Shown piece by piece: positions 56,820-64,000 of a stretch of 64,000 bases of DNA (its first letter is position 1; every line of letters begins with the position of its first letter). The stretch lies in contig JACREQ010000029.1 of NCBI GenBank assembly GCA_016218155.1, forward strand, positions 49,279 to 113,278. The letters run 5' to 3'. Origin of the DNA: Bacteroidia bacterium. Lineage in GTDB: Bacteria; Bacteroidota; Bacteroidia; Bacteroidales; GWA2-32-17. A program made the position numbers and the translations under genes. Under the pieces are notes generated by a model. The model had not been told where the DNA came from, made no database searches, and saw only the letters and a program-made list of their open reading frames with translations.

Positions 56820-57722
56820 ATGTGTAAAAATATTTTAATAGTATATTATTCTCAGTCTGGTCAATTAAAAAAGATTGTCGATAATTTTTCATTGCCATTT
56901 ATTGAAAGTGGAAATAATGTTGAATTTTATGAAATAAAACCCATCACTGATTTTCCATTTCCGTGGACCAGCAAACAATTTTTTGATGCAATGCCGGAAA
57001 GTGTTGCAGGTATTCCTGTTAAATTACAAGAACCAAATTTTAAAAGAGAATCTTATGATTTAATTGTATTTGCATACCAGCCATGGTATTTATCACCAAG
57101 TATTCCGGCAACTTCAATTCTTCATAATTACGAATTCAAAAAAAGACTTAACAATACCCCTGTTATTACTTTAATTGGCTCGAGAAATATGTGGGTAATG
57201 TCTCAGGATGAGATAAAAATACTTTTAAAATCTGCTGGTGCAAAACTGGTGGGGAATATTGTTTTACGAGACAGGCATCAAAATCTAGTTAGTGCTATTA
57301 CTGTTCAATACTGGATGTTTACAGGCAAAATGGATAAGTGGTTAGGATTTTTTCCAAAACCCGGAATTTCAGAAAAAGACATCGAATCGGCAAAAGCCAT
57401 TGGATTTTTAGTTTTAGAATATTTTTCAAATAACAATCTTGAAAAGTTGCAAAAAGAACTTATCAGGACAAAAGCTGTTGAAATACACTCTGATTTACTG
57501 TTTATTGAGTCTCGCGGACATATGATGTTCGAAATATGGGCTAAAGCAATTCTTAAGAAAAAGAACCGTAAACTCTGGATAAATCTTTTTAAGTATTATT
57601 TAATAATAGTATTATTTGTTTTATCACCTTTTTTATTATTAATTTATATATTATTTTTCAAACCATTTCTTTTAAATAAAATTAAAAAACAAAAAGCTCA
57701 TTATCTTTCTGTAAATTATTAA
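56820..57722 (+). CDS. darA: DarA-like dialkylresorcinol condensing enzyme (flavodoxin-like fold)
   Basis: The 300-residue protein begins MCKNILIVYYSQSGQLKKIV, a flavodoxin-type phosphate-binding loop, and continues with FPFPWTSKQFFDAMPESVAGIP, which fits proteins annotated as DarA in Bacteroidota. A membrane-associated tail is at the C-terminus (YYLIIVLFVLSPFLLLIYILF). DarA takes part with DarB in forming dialkylresorcinols; the exact chemistry in this protein is inferred. It is nine bases before the DarB-like ketosynthase gene, which supports the call. Confidence 0.72.
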   Translation: MCKNILIVYYSQSGQLKKIVDNFSLPFIESGNNVEFYEIKPITDFPFPWTSKQFFDAMPESVAGIPVKLQEPNFKRESYDLIVFAYQPWYLSPSIPATSILHNYEFKKRLNNTPVITLIGSRNMWVMSQDEIKILLKSAGAKLVGNIVLRDRHQNLVSAITVQYWMFTGKMDKWLGFFPKPGISEKDIESAKAIGFLVLEYFSNNNLEKLQKELIRTKAVEIHSDLLFIESRGHMMFEIWAKAILKKKNRKLWINLFKYYLIIVLFVLSPFLLLIYILFFKPFLLNKIKKQKAHYLSVNY

Positions 57723-57730
57723 ATTTTAGT

Positions 57731-58876
57731 ATGATCAACGAAGTCTACATAAACAAAGCGTCCAAGTTTCTGCCAAATAATCCTGTTTCAAATGACGAAA
57801 TGGAAGATTATTTAGGTTTAATAAATAAAAAAGTATCAAAATCAAAATGCATTGTTTTGCGAAATAATGGTATAAAACGCAGATATTATGCAATTGATAA
57901 AAATGGAGTTCTTACGCATACAAACTCACAAATGACTGCTTTGGCAATTCGAAGCTTATTCGATAACAAAGTAGAAGAATTAAAAAAAATAGATCTTATT
58001 TCATGCGGAACATCAACACCAGACCAGATGATGCCATCACACGGAGTAATGGTTCACGGTTGGTTACCCGAATGCAGCGCAATTGAAGTTGTTTCTCCTT
58101 CTGGAGTTTGTTGCTCAGGAATGCATGCATTAAAATATGCATGGATGTCGGTAAAATTAGGAGAAGCTACAAATGCTGTTGCTACAGGTTCCGAAAGATT
58201 ATCAAGAATACTTCGTTCTGACGTTTTTGAAGAAGAAACACAAAAATTAATAGAAGCTGAAAAAAACCCATACATAACATTTGACAAAGATTTTTTGCGC
58301 TGGATGTTATCTGATGGTGCGGCTGCAGTTCAGCTTACAAATAAGAAAAATGAAACCGGATTAAGCCTTAAAATTGAATTTTTAGACGGAGTTTCATATG
58401 CTCATCTTGCTGAGCCTTGTATGTATATGGCTGCTGAAAAAAATGAAGACGGAACTTTAAAAAGCTATATGGATTATTCCAGTAGCGAATTAATTGACAA
58501 TTCTATTCTTAGTATAAAACAAGATGTAAAATTACTAAGCAATAAAATTGTTTCTTTTGGTTTTGACAAAATTAAATCATTATTCGAAAAGAATAATCTT
58601 AAACCAGAAGATATAGACTATTTCTTGCCTCATATGTCCAGTGAATTTTTCAGATCTAAAATGGCTGAAATGCTTGACATGAATGGCATGCACATACCAC
58701 AAGAAAAATGGTTTACCAATCTTTCGTATGTTGGAAATGTTGGAGCTGGCTCAATTTATTTAATGATTGAGGAACTTTTCAATAGTGGTAAACTGGTAAA
58801 AGGGAATAAAATATTTTTAACTGTTCCTGAGAGTGCAAGATTTTCATACATGTATGGTTTATTGACAGTTTGTTAA
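57731..58876 (+). CDS. darB: DarB-like ketosynthase (beta-ketoacyl-ACP synthase III family)
   Basis: The 381-residue enzyme has the KAS III fold: the probable active-site Cys128 in SGVCCSGMHALKYA, a His in YFLPHMSS (near 299) and Asn in NLSYVGNVGAGS (near 327). In dialkylresorcinol synthesis DarB joins a beta-ketoacyl chain with a second acyl unit before ring closure. It is directly followed by the 58877 gene (TAAATG). A plain fatty-acid FabH is less likely because it is in a cluster with DarA and has a longer N-terminus. Confidence 0.78.
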   Translation: MINEVYINKASKFLPNNPVSNDEMEDYLGLINKKVSKSKCIVLRNNGIKRRYYAIDKNGVLTHTNSQMTALAIRSLFDNKVEELKKIDLISCGTSTPDQMMPSHGVMVHGWLPECSAIEVVSPSGVCCSGMHALKYAWMSVKLGEATNAVATGSERLSRILRSDVFEEETQKLIEAEKNPYITFDKDFLRWMLSDGAAAVQLTNKKNETGLSLKIEFLDGVSYAHLAEPCMYMAAEKNEDGTLKSYMDYSSSELIDNSILSIKQDVKLLSNKIVSFGFDKIKSLFEKNNLKPEDIDYFLPHMSSEFFRSKMAEMLDMNGMHIPQEKWFTNLSYVGNVGAGSIYLMIEELFNSGKLVKGNKIFLTVPESARFSYMYGLLTVC

Positions 58877-59284
58877 ATGGAGAAAAAAGACTTACCACAA
58901 GATCCCAGCCATTTAGATAAATTTACTACAGAAGTATGCTATGTAACTGATGAATCAGGAAAGTATACCACAACACAAAGCAGAGGATGGGAAGTAAAAG
59001 CTACAGCTCTTGATGTTGCATGGAAAGATATTGAAACAAGGTTAAAAGAAGCGTTTGAAGCTGTAAAAAATAAAGAAGCAAGCCCGATACTTTTCTATAT
59101 GGAAAAAAAGTTAATGGATTTAACTCTTGTTTCATCTTATACCGGATTCTGGAAGTGGCAGGTAAAACGACATTTAAAACCAACAACATTTAACAAATTG
59201 CCAGAAAGTAAATTGCAGAAATACGCACAGCTTTTTGAAGTAAATATTAATGAACTTAAAAACCCAAGTCTGAATGCAGATTAA
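58877..59284 (+). CDS. Small protein of unknown function beside DarB and BtrH
   Basis: The 135-residue protein begins MEKKDLPQDPSHLDKFTTEVCYV and has a helical C-terminal half with SSYTGFWKWQVKRHLKPTTFNKLPESKLQKYAQLFEVNINEL, which looks like a helix-turn-helix or small helical domain. No signal peptide, so cytosolic. It starts on the base after the DarB stop and overlaps the BtrH-like gene by 11 bases, so translation of the three is likely coupled. I do not recognise a family; a small adaptor for one of the two flanking enzymes is possible. Confidence 0.66.
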   Translation: MEKKDLPQDPSHLDKFTTEVCYVTDESGKYTTTQSRGWEVKATALDVAWKDIETRLKEAFEAVKNKEASPILFYMEKKLMDLTLVSSYTGFWKWQVKRHLKPTTFNKLPESKLQKYAQLFEVNINELKNPSLNAD

Positions 59285-60287
59285 CTTTGAGCACATACAA
59301 TCTGCACACTGCGAAAATGGCGTAACTTCTAATTTGTTACGACACGAAGGTTTAAAAAAAATTACAGAACCTCTAGCCTTTGGAATCGGATCTGGTTTAT
59401 TCTTTATTTATATACCTCTCCTAAAAGTCAACAATGGACCTGCATTTTCTTACAGAACAATGCCAGGATTAATTTTTAAACGCACATGCAAATCTTTAGC
59501 CATTGATGTAACAAGAAGAAAATTTAAATCTACAGAAGAAGCTCAAGTTTTTTTGGATGATTGTTTAAAATCAGGTCAGCCGGTTGGATGTCAGGTTGGA
59601 GTTTATTTCCTAACATACTTCCCTAAAGAATATCGATTCCATTTTAACGCTCATAACATAGTTGTTTTTGGTAAAGAAGATGACAATTATTTAATTAGTG
59701 ATCCGGTAATGGATAATACTACAACTCTTAGTACATACGAATTACAAAGGGTTCGTTTTGCTAAAGGCGCACTCGCACCAAAAGGACAATTGTATTATCC
59801 AAAAATAAAAACAGAAGTAACAGATGATCAGATAAGATTTGCAATAACAAAGGGAATTAAAAGAAATGTTCGCGACATGTTACACATTCCCGGCGGAATA
59901 GCAGGAGTCAGCGGAATTAAATATACAGCAAGGAAAATAACAAAATGGAGAGATAAACTCGGAGTTAAAACAGCAGGAATATATTTAGCTCAACTTGTCA
60001 GAATGCAGGAAGAAATTGGAACAGGTGGTGGTGGTTTTCGTTTTATTTATGCTGCCTTTCTTCAACAGGCATATCAATTTCACCCAAAAGATGAACTATT
60101 AAAAATCTCAGAACAATTTACAAAAGCGGGTGACTTATGGCGCTCATCTGCAGTTCAGGCTGCTGGTATTTTTAAAGGTCGAATAACGTCTCAACAGGAT
60201 TTTAACGATATGGGAAATTATTTAATGGAAGTTGCGGAAATAGAAAAAAAAGCTTTTGTTGCTTTATCAAAAATAAACTGGCGATAA
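59274..60287 (+). CDS. BtrH-type acyltransferase (BtrH_N plus DUF4872)
   Basis: The 337-residue protein has a BtrH_N domain (about 1-150) with a probable cysteine-protease-like triad: Cys13 (HCENG), His127 (NAHNIV) and Asp143 (SDPV). It is followed by a DUF4872-type helical region. BtrH of butirosin synthesis moves an acyl group from an acyl carrier protein onto its product. Here the neighbours are ketosynthases and an acyl carrier protein, so an acyl transfer from ACP to a cluster product is a good guess, not shown. It overlaps the upstream gene by 11 bases. Confidence 0.76.
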   Translation: MQINFEHIQSAHCENGVTSNLLRHEGLKKITEPLAFGIGSGLFFIYIPLLKVNNGPAFSYRTMPGLIFKRTCKSLAIDVTRRKFKSTEEAQVFLDDCLKSGQPVGCQVGVYFLTYFPKEYRFHFNAHNIVVFGKEDDNYLISDPVMDNTTTLSTYELQRVRFAKGALAPKGQLYYPKIKTEVTDDQIRFAITKGIKRNVRDMLHIPGGIAGVSGIKYTARKITKWRDKLGVKTAGIYLAQLVRMQEEIGTGGGGFRFIYAAFLQQAYQFHPKDELLKISEQFTKAGDLWRSSAVQAAGIFKGRITSQQDFNDMGNYLMEVAEIEKKAFVALSKINWR

Positions 60288-60293
60288 AATTAT

Positions 60294-61031
60294 ATGTTAG
60301 CAGTTCAAATTAATAATCTAGATTTCAGCTATAAAGGACAAACATCTTTATGCTTATCAGATATTAATTTAACAATAAACGAAGGTGAAAGATTTGGCTT
60401 GTTCGGACCAAATGGTGCAGGAAAAACAACATTACTTTATTTAATGACTGGTCTTTTACAAAACACAACCGGCAGTGTAAATATTTTTGGAAGAAAAATA
60501 AAACGCAAAAATGGTGTAAAAAGGTTATTCGGATTTGTTCCACAGGATTTTGCCTTCTATGAAGAACTTTCTATTATTGATAATTTAGAATTCTTTGGAG
60601 CCTGGTCAGGATTAGAAAAAAAAGAAATTAAACTTAAAACTGAAGAGCTTCTTGAGATACTTGGTTTAAAAGACTTCAGAAAAATTGCTGTTAAAAAATT
60701 CTCAGGGGGAATGAAACGCAGAGTAAATCTTGCTATCGGAGTAATTCACAAACCAAGAATATTATTTCTTGACGAGCCAACTGTTGGAGTAGATGTACAA
60801 ACACGACATGCTATTATAAATTATCTTAAAAAATTAAATTCTGAGGGTACAACCTTAATTTATACTTCACATTTGCTTAATGAAGCTGAAGACTTGTGTG
60901 ATAGAATTGCGTTAATTGATGAAGGAAAAATTATTGCTAACAACAGTCTTGATATTCTTATTAAAGAACATAACGTTTTAAATCTGGAAGGATTATTTTT
61001 AAAATTAACAGGAAAAGCATACAGAGACTAA
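60294..61031 (+). CDS. ABC transporter ATP-binding protein
   Basis: The 245-residue ATPase has Walker A GPNGAGKTTLL (38-48), a Q-loop FVPQDF, signature SGGMKRR and Walker B ILFLDEP followed by a His switch (YTSHLL). It powers the permease encoded next; the stop overlaps the permease ATG by one base. In this place it would export the cluster product or a lipid-linked precursor, as such exporters do in pigment clusters; the cargo is not proven. Confidence 0.9.
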   Translation: MLAVQINNLDFSYKGQTSLCLSDINLTINEGERFGLFGPNGAGKTTLLYLMTGLLQNTTGSVNIFGRKIKRKNGVKRLFGFVPQDFAFYEELSIIDNLEFFGAWSGLEKKEIKLKTEELLEILGLKDFRKIAVKKFSGGMKRRVNLAIGVIHKPRILFLDEPTVGVDVQTRHAIINYLKKLNSEGTTLIYTSHLLNEAEDLCDRIALIDEGKIIANNSLDILIKEHNVLNLEGLFLKLTGKAYRD

Positions 61032-62314
61032 TGTTTAAATTCTGGGCATCAATATTAAAAGAATTTCGCTTGCTGATTCGTGACAGAGTTGGGATCTCTC
61101 TTATGTTTATTATGCCAATTGCTCTGGTTGTTGTTATAACAAGTATACAAAATAATACATTTGAACTACTAAACGACAAAAAAATTACTCTTATTTTGTG
61201 CAATAAGGATAATGGGAAAACAGCTAATGAGATAATTGAATCGTTGCAAAAAACACATATGTTTAAAATTATCAGTATTAGTAATACTGTTAATGAATGT
61301 AACATTAATACTGAAATGAAAAAAGTTGATGCAATGGTTTCGTTAATTATTCCAGAAAACTATTCTACTAATCTGAATAATAAAATAGACAATTCGACAA
61401 AAAAAGCACTAACAGAATTTGGATTAAAAACAGACTCAACCATAAATAACACAATAATTAAAGGCGATTCTCTTGAAATAATTTTTAACCCTGTGCTTCA
61501 GGAAAGTTATAGATATTCTATAAGAAGTGCGTTACAAAGCTTGCTGCTATTTACCGAGAATAAATTAATGGTGAGATCATTATTCTTTTCAATAAACGGC
61601 AAAGAAATACCTGCTGAATTTGAAAGTGAAATGATGCAAAAAGGTCTTTCAATAAAAGAGAAAATTTCAGGCTACGACAATAATAATGTTATTCCGAATG
61701 CAACACAGCATAATATTCCTGCATGGACAGTTTTTGCAATGTTTTTTATGGTTATTTCATTGGGAGGTAACATAGTTAAAGAAAAATTAAGCGGTAGTTT
61801 TATTCGTTTAAAAGTATTACCAACAAGTTATTTAGCCAGCTTAATCTCAAAACAAATAATTTATTTATTAGTTGTTTTAGTTTTAGTAATGCTTATTTTT
61901 TCAATTGGTGTGTGGGTTTTTCCTCTGATAAATCTTCCTCCGTTAAATATGCCGTCAAACATATTCGGAGTTTTTCTGGTTTCAACAATCTGCGGAATGA
62001 CAGCCATAAGCTATGCTTTGTGCATTGGAGTATTTGCCGAAACTCAGGAACAATCGAGTGGATTCGGAGCAGTGTCTATTGTAATTCTTGCTGCCATTGG
62101 CGGTGTATTTGTCCCCTCTTTTGCAATGCCACATTCGTTTCAGTTTATAATAAAATGTTCTCCATTTTACTGGAGTTTACAGTCATACTATGCATTATTT
62201 TTAGAAAGCAAGAAAATAAATGATATAATAATAAATATTTTACCTTTGCTTTCAAGTATCGTAGTTTTTCAGATAATAGCTTTTATTGGTTTAAAAAGAA
62301 AAAATTTGATATAA
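61031..62314 (+). CDS. ABC-2 type transporter permease
   Basis: The 427-residue protein has one N-terminal membrane helix (about 21-40), an extracytoplasmic domain of about 180 residues, and five to six helices toward the C-terminus (about 225-425), the layout of ABC2_membrane_3-type permeases. It overlaps the ATPase gene at 61031 and the acyl carrier protein gene at 62314, so it is in the same transcript. Export of an aryl or lipid product is inferred from place. Confidence 0.84.
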   Translation: MFKFWASILKEFRLLIRDRVGISLMFIMPIALVVVITSIQNNTFELLNDKKITLILCNKDNGKTANEIIESLQKTHMFKIISISNTVNECNINTEMKKVDAMVSLIIPENYSTNLNNKIDNSTKKALTEFGLKTDSTINNTIIKGDSLEIIFNPVLQESYRYSIRSALQSLLLFTENKLMVRSLFFSINGKEIPAEFESEMMQKGLSIKEKISGYDNNNVIPNATQHNIPAWTVFAMFFMVISLGGNIVKEKLSGSFIRLKVLPTSYLASLISKQIIYLLVVLVLVMLIFSIGVWVFPLINLPPLNMPSNIFGVFLVSTICGMTAISYALCIGVFAETQEQSSGFGAVSIVILAAIGGVFVPSFAMPHSFQFIIKCSPFYWSLQSYYALFLESKKINDIIINILPLLSSIVVFQIIAFIGLKRKNLI

Positions 62315-62577
62315 TGGAAAGAGAAGAATTAAAACTTCAGTTAAAGAATCATATCATTAAGTACTTAAACTTACTTGAAATGACTCCTGATGACATTAAA
62401 GACGATCAACCACTTTTTGGTGATGGATTAGGCTTAGATTCGATTGACTCTATTGAATTAATTGTTTTGCTCGAAAGAGAATATGGAATAAAAATTCAGG
62501 ACCCTAAAGACGGCAGAAAAGTTTTAACTGACATTAATTCAATGTTAGATTATATTCAGGAACACCGTACAAAATAA
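62314..62577 (+). CDS. Acyl carrier protein
   Basis: The 87-residue protein has the phosphopantetheine attachment site GLDSIDSIEL with Ser43. It carries the growing acyl chain for the cluster ketosynthases. It is dedicated to this cluster by position (one-base overlap with the permease gene and ten bases before the FabF-like gene); the housekeeping ACP is likely elsewhere. Its helix III is long and acidic as usual. Confidence 0.9.
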   Translation: MEREELKLQLKNHIIKYLNLLEMTPDDIKDDQPLFGDGLGLDSIDSIELIVLLEREYGIKIQDPKDGRKVLTDINSMLDYIQEHRTK

Positions 62578-62586
62578 TTTTTATTA

Positions 62587-63774
62587 ATGAGCCGGATTGT
62601 AATAACAGGATTTGGTGTTATTAGTGCACTTGGCGATTCGGTTGAAGCCAATCATAATGCTCTTGTAAAAGCAAAATGTGGCTTATCTTCACTTCAATTA
62701 TTTAAAACTGTTTATTCCGACTTGCTAAAATTCGGAGAAATAAAGATTGAAAACGAACAATTAAAAAGTCGTTTAAACATTAACCTCAAAGGAGTTACAC
62801 GAACCTCATTACTTGCATTACATGCATTAAATGAAGCTGTTTACAATAGCAAATTAGAAAAATCACAAATTGCATCTTACGACACAGCATTAATTGTTGC
62901 AAATACAGTTGGCGGAATGTGTCTTACTGATGAATTATTTCAGGATGCAAATTCTAAAGAGAATGCATCAGAATTTGTAGCTTCTTATGATTGCGGATCA
63001 ACCACTTTATTTTTACAAAACATACTTGGAATCAAAGGTGTTTGCAATACAATTAATACCGCCTGCTCCTCCTCTGCCAACGCCATAATGTTTGCTGCAC
63101 GATTAATTAACAACGGTTACGCAAAACGTGCAATAGTTGGCGGTGTTGACAGTCTTGCTAAATTCACTATTAACGGTTTTAATTCATTGGGAATTTTAGC
63201 TCCTCAAAGCTGTAAACCATTTGACAAAGATAGAAATGGGCTAAATCTTGGCGAAGGCTCAGGGTTTGTTGTTATGGAAAAAGAATCCGATGCTTTAAAT
63301 AAAAATATTTATGCTGTGCTTTCCGGGTATTATAACTCCAATGATGCTTTTCATCCCTCATCTTTATCGGATAATGGTGATGGACCATTTTTAGCAATGA
63401 AAGGAGCTTTAACAACAGCCAATCTTTCTCCTTCACAAATTGGTTATGTAAACACACACGGAACAGGTACTGAAAATAACGACGAAGTTGAAAGTAAAGC
63501 ATTGCTTAGAATTTTTGAAACAGTACCACCATTTGCCTCAACAAAGTCTAAAATCGGACATTGTTTAGGTGCTGCTGCTGCAATTGAATCTGTTTTTAGT
63601 ATAATGGCATTATACAATCAGGAAATTTATCCAAGCCTCAATTTCAGCACACCCATTGAAAGCACAGGTTTAACGCCACAATTGGAATACAAAAAGCATT
63701 CATTTGACAATATTATGACTAACTCCTTTGGTTTTGGTGGTAATTGCAGTTCACTTATTTTTTCTAAAAAATAA
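62587..63774 (+). CDS. FabF-like beta-ketoacyl-ACP synthase II
   Basis: The 395-residue ketosynthase has Cys160 in NTACSSSANA, His in NTHGTGTENND (near 296) and His in SKIGHCLGAAAAIE (near 325), the full Cys-His-His set. It extends acyl chains by decarboxylative condensation. Together with the ACP and the ketosynthase-like gene that follows, this is the ketosynthase pair found in aryl polyene and flexirubin-type clusters. Chain length and starter cannot be read from the sequence. Confidence 0.88.
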   Translation: MSRIVITGFGVISALGDSVEANHNALVKAKCGLSSLQLFKTVYSDLLKFGEIKIENEQLKSRLNINLKGVTRTSLLALHALNEAVYNSKLEKSQIASYDTALIVANTVGGMCLTDELFQDANSKENASEFVASYDCGSTTLFLQNILGIKGVCNTINTACSSSANAIMFAARLINNGYAKRAIVGGVDSLAKFTINGFNSLGILAPQSCKPFDKDRNGLNLGEGSGFVVMEKESDALNKNIYAVLSGYYNSNDAFHPSSLSDNGDGPFLAMKGALTTANLSPSQIGYVNTHGTGTENNDEVESKALLRIFETVPPFASTKSKIGHCLGAAAAIESVFSIMALYNQEIYPSLNFSTPIESTGLTPQLEYKKHSFDNIMTNSFGFGGNCSSLIFSKK

Positions 63775-63781
63775 TTTTATT

Positions 63782-64000
63782 ATGTATATTCATAAATCAA
63801 CATGCATATCACCACAGCAAACATACTCTGATGTTGATTTAGAAAAATTAAATATTTCCGTAAATAATATTCTGTCTGTTGTTGAACCTAAATACGAAAA
63901 CATTCCATTAAATATTTTAAGGAGAATGGGAAAAGCAGTTAGAATGGGTGTTGGAGCAGCTTTGCCATTAATAAAAGATTCTAAAATTGATGGCATAATA
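63782..64000 (+). CDS. Ketosynthase-like protein, N-terminal part only (continues past window)
   Basis: ATG 63782 opens a frame that reaches the window end (73 codons). It begins MYIHKSTCISPQQTYS and has EPKYENIPLNILRRMGKAVRMGVGAALP, the pattern of the chain-length-factor-like or KAS-like subunit that pairs with a FabF-type enzyme in aryl polyene and flexirubin clusters. The catalytic region is not in the window, so it cannot be seen if it is active. It follows the FabF-like gene by seven bases. Confidence 0.68.
   Translation, partial: MYIHKSTCISPQQTYSDVDLEKLNISVNNILSVVEPKYENIPLNILRRMGKAVRMGVGAALPLIKDSKIDGII

Noticed and set aside
61912..62223. Plus-strand frame inside the permease gene
   Set aside because: It is an out-of-frame shadow of the ABC permease and has no family pattern.

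Overview
The window reads as a chromosomal segment of an AT-rich member of the Bacteroidota, most like a Bacteroidales-type organism; the genus cannot be told from the sequence. The evidence is as follows. House-keeping proteins (PurM, type-2 PyrF, RF1, TypA, ClpB, MetH) have the form usual in this phylum. Three proteins end in type IX secretion system (T9SS) sorting domains, and there is a PorE-like envelope protein. Starts lack obvious Shine-Dalgarno sequences. Bacteroidota-type promoters (TAnnTTTG, sometimes with an upstream TTTG about 19-20 bases away) precede many genes. No rRNA, tRNA, CRISPR array, insertion sequence or phage gene was seen.

Layout. Positions 1-879 (minus) hold a truncated MauE/DoxX-type membrane protein and a small lipoprotein. 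Positions 1315-9658 (plus) hold a PorE-like protein and then a close-packed run: purM, prfA, pyrF, a DUF2851 gene, a K+ channel and rsmA. Positions 9639-16517 (minus) form a four-gene unit: lipoprotein, secreted protein, caspase-like protease with an N-terminal repeat propeller, and a propeller/SpoIIE sensor phosphatase. Next come a lipoprotein, an outer-membrane barrel, a TPR/LytS-type kinase and typA. Positions 22171-31471 (minus) encode a seven-gene membrane complex related to hydrogenase-4 and complex I. Its large subunit lacks the NiFe cysteine motifs and its small subunit lacks three of the four N2-type cluster cysteines, so it is an Ehr-type complex and not a hydrogenase.

Positions 31616-40434 hold two related PKD/SprB-repeat T9SS cargo proteins, an ECF sigma factor with a dual-membrane anti-sigma-like partner, and a third T9SS cargo protein. 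Positions 40639-54802 hold clpB, gltX, small lipoproteins, a TolC plus membrane-fusion pair, tsaB, a DUF3108 protein and metH. metH is preceded by a well-formed SAM-I (S-box) riboswitch and its own promoter.

Positions 55147-64000 (plus) are the start of a fatty-acid/polyketide-type cluster that runs off the right edge: acyltransferase, DarA-like flavodoxin, DarB-like ketosynthase, a BtrH-type acyltransferase, an ABC exporter, an acyl carrier protein, a FabF-like ketosynthase and a second ketosynthase-like protein. The set resembles the dialkylresorcinol / aryl-polyene (flexirubin-type) pigment clusters of Bacteroidota.

The most interesting points are the redox-stripped Ehr complex, the sigma / dual-membrane anti-sigma / T9SS-cargo unit, the caspase operon, the metH riboswitch and the pigment-like cluster with a BtrH-type enzyme.
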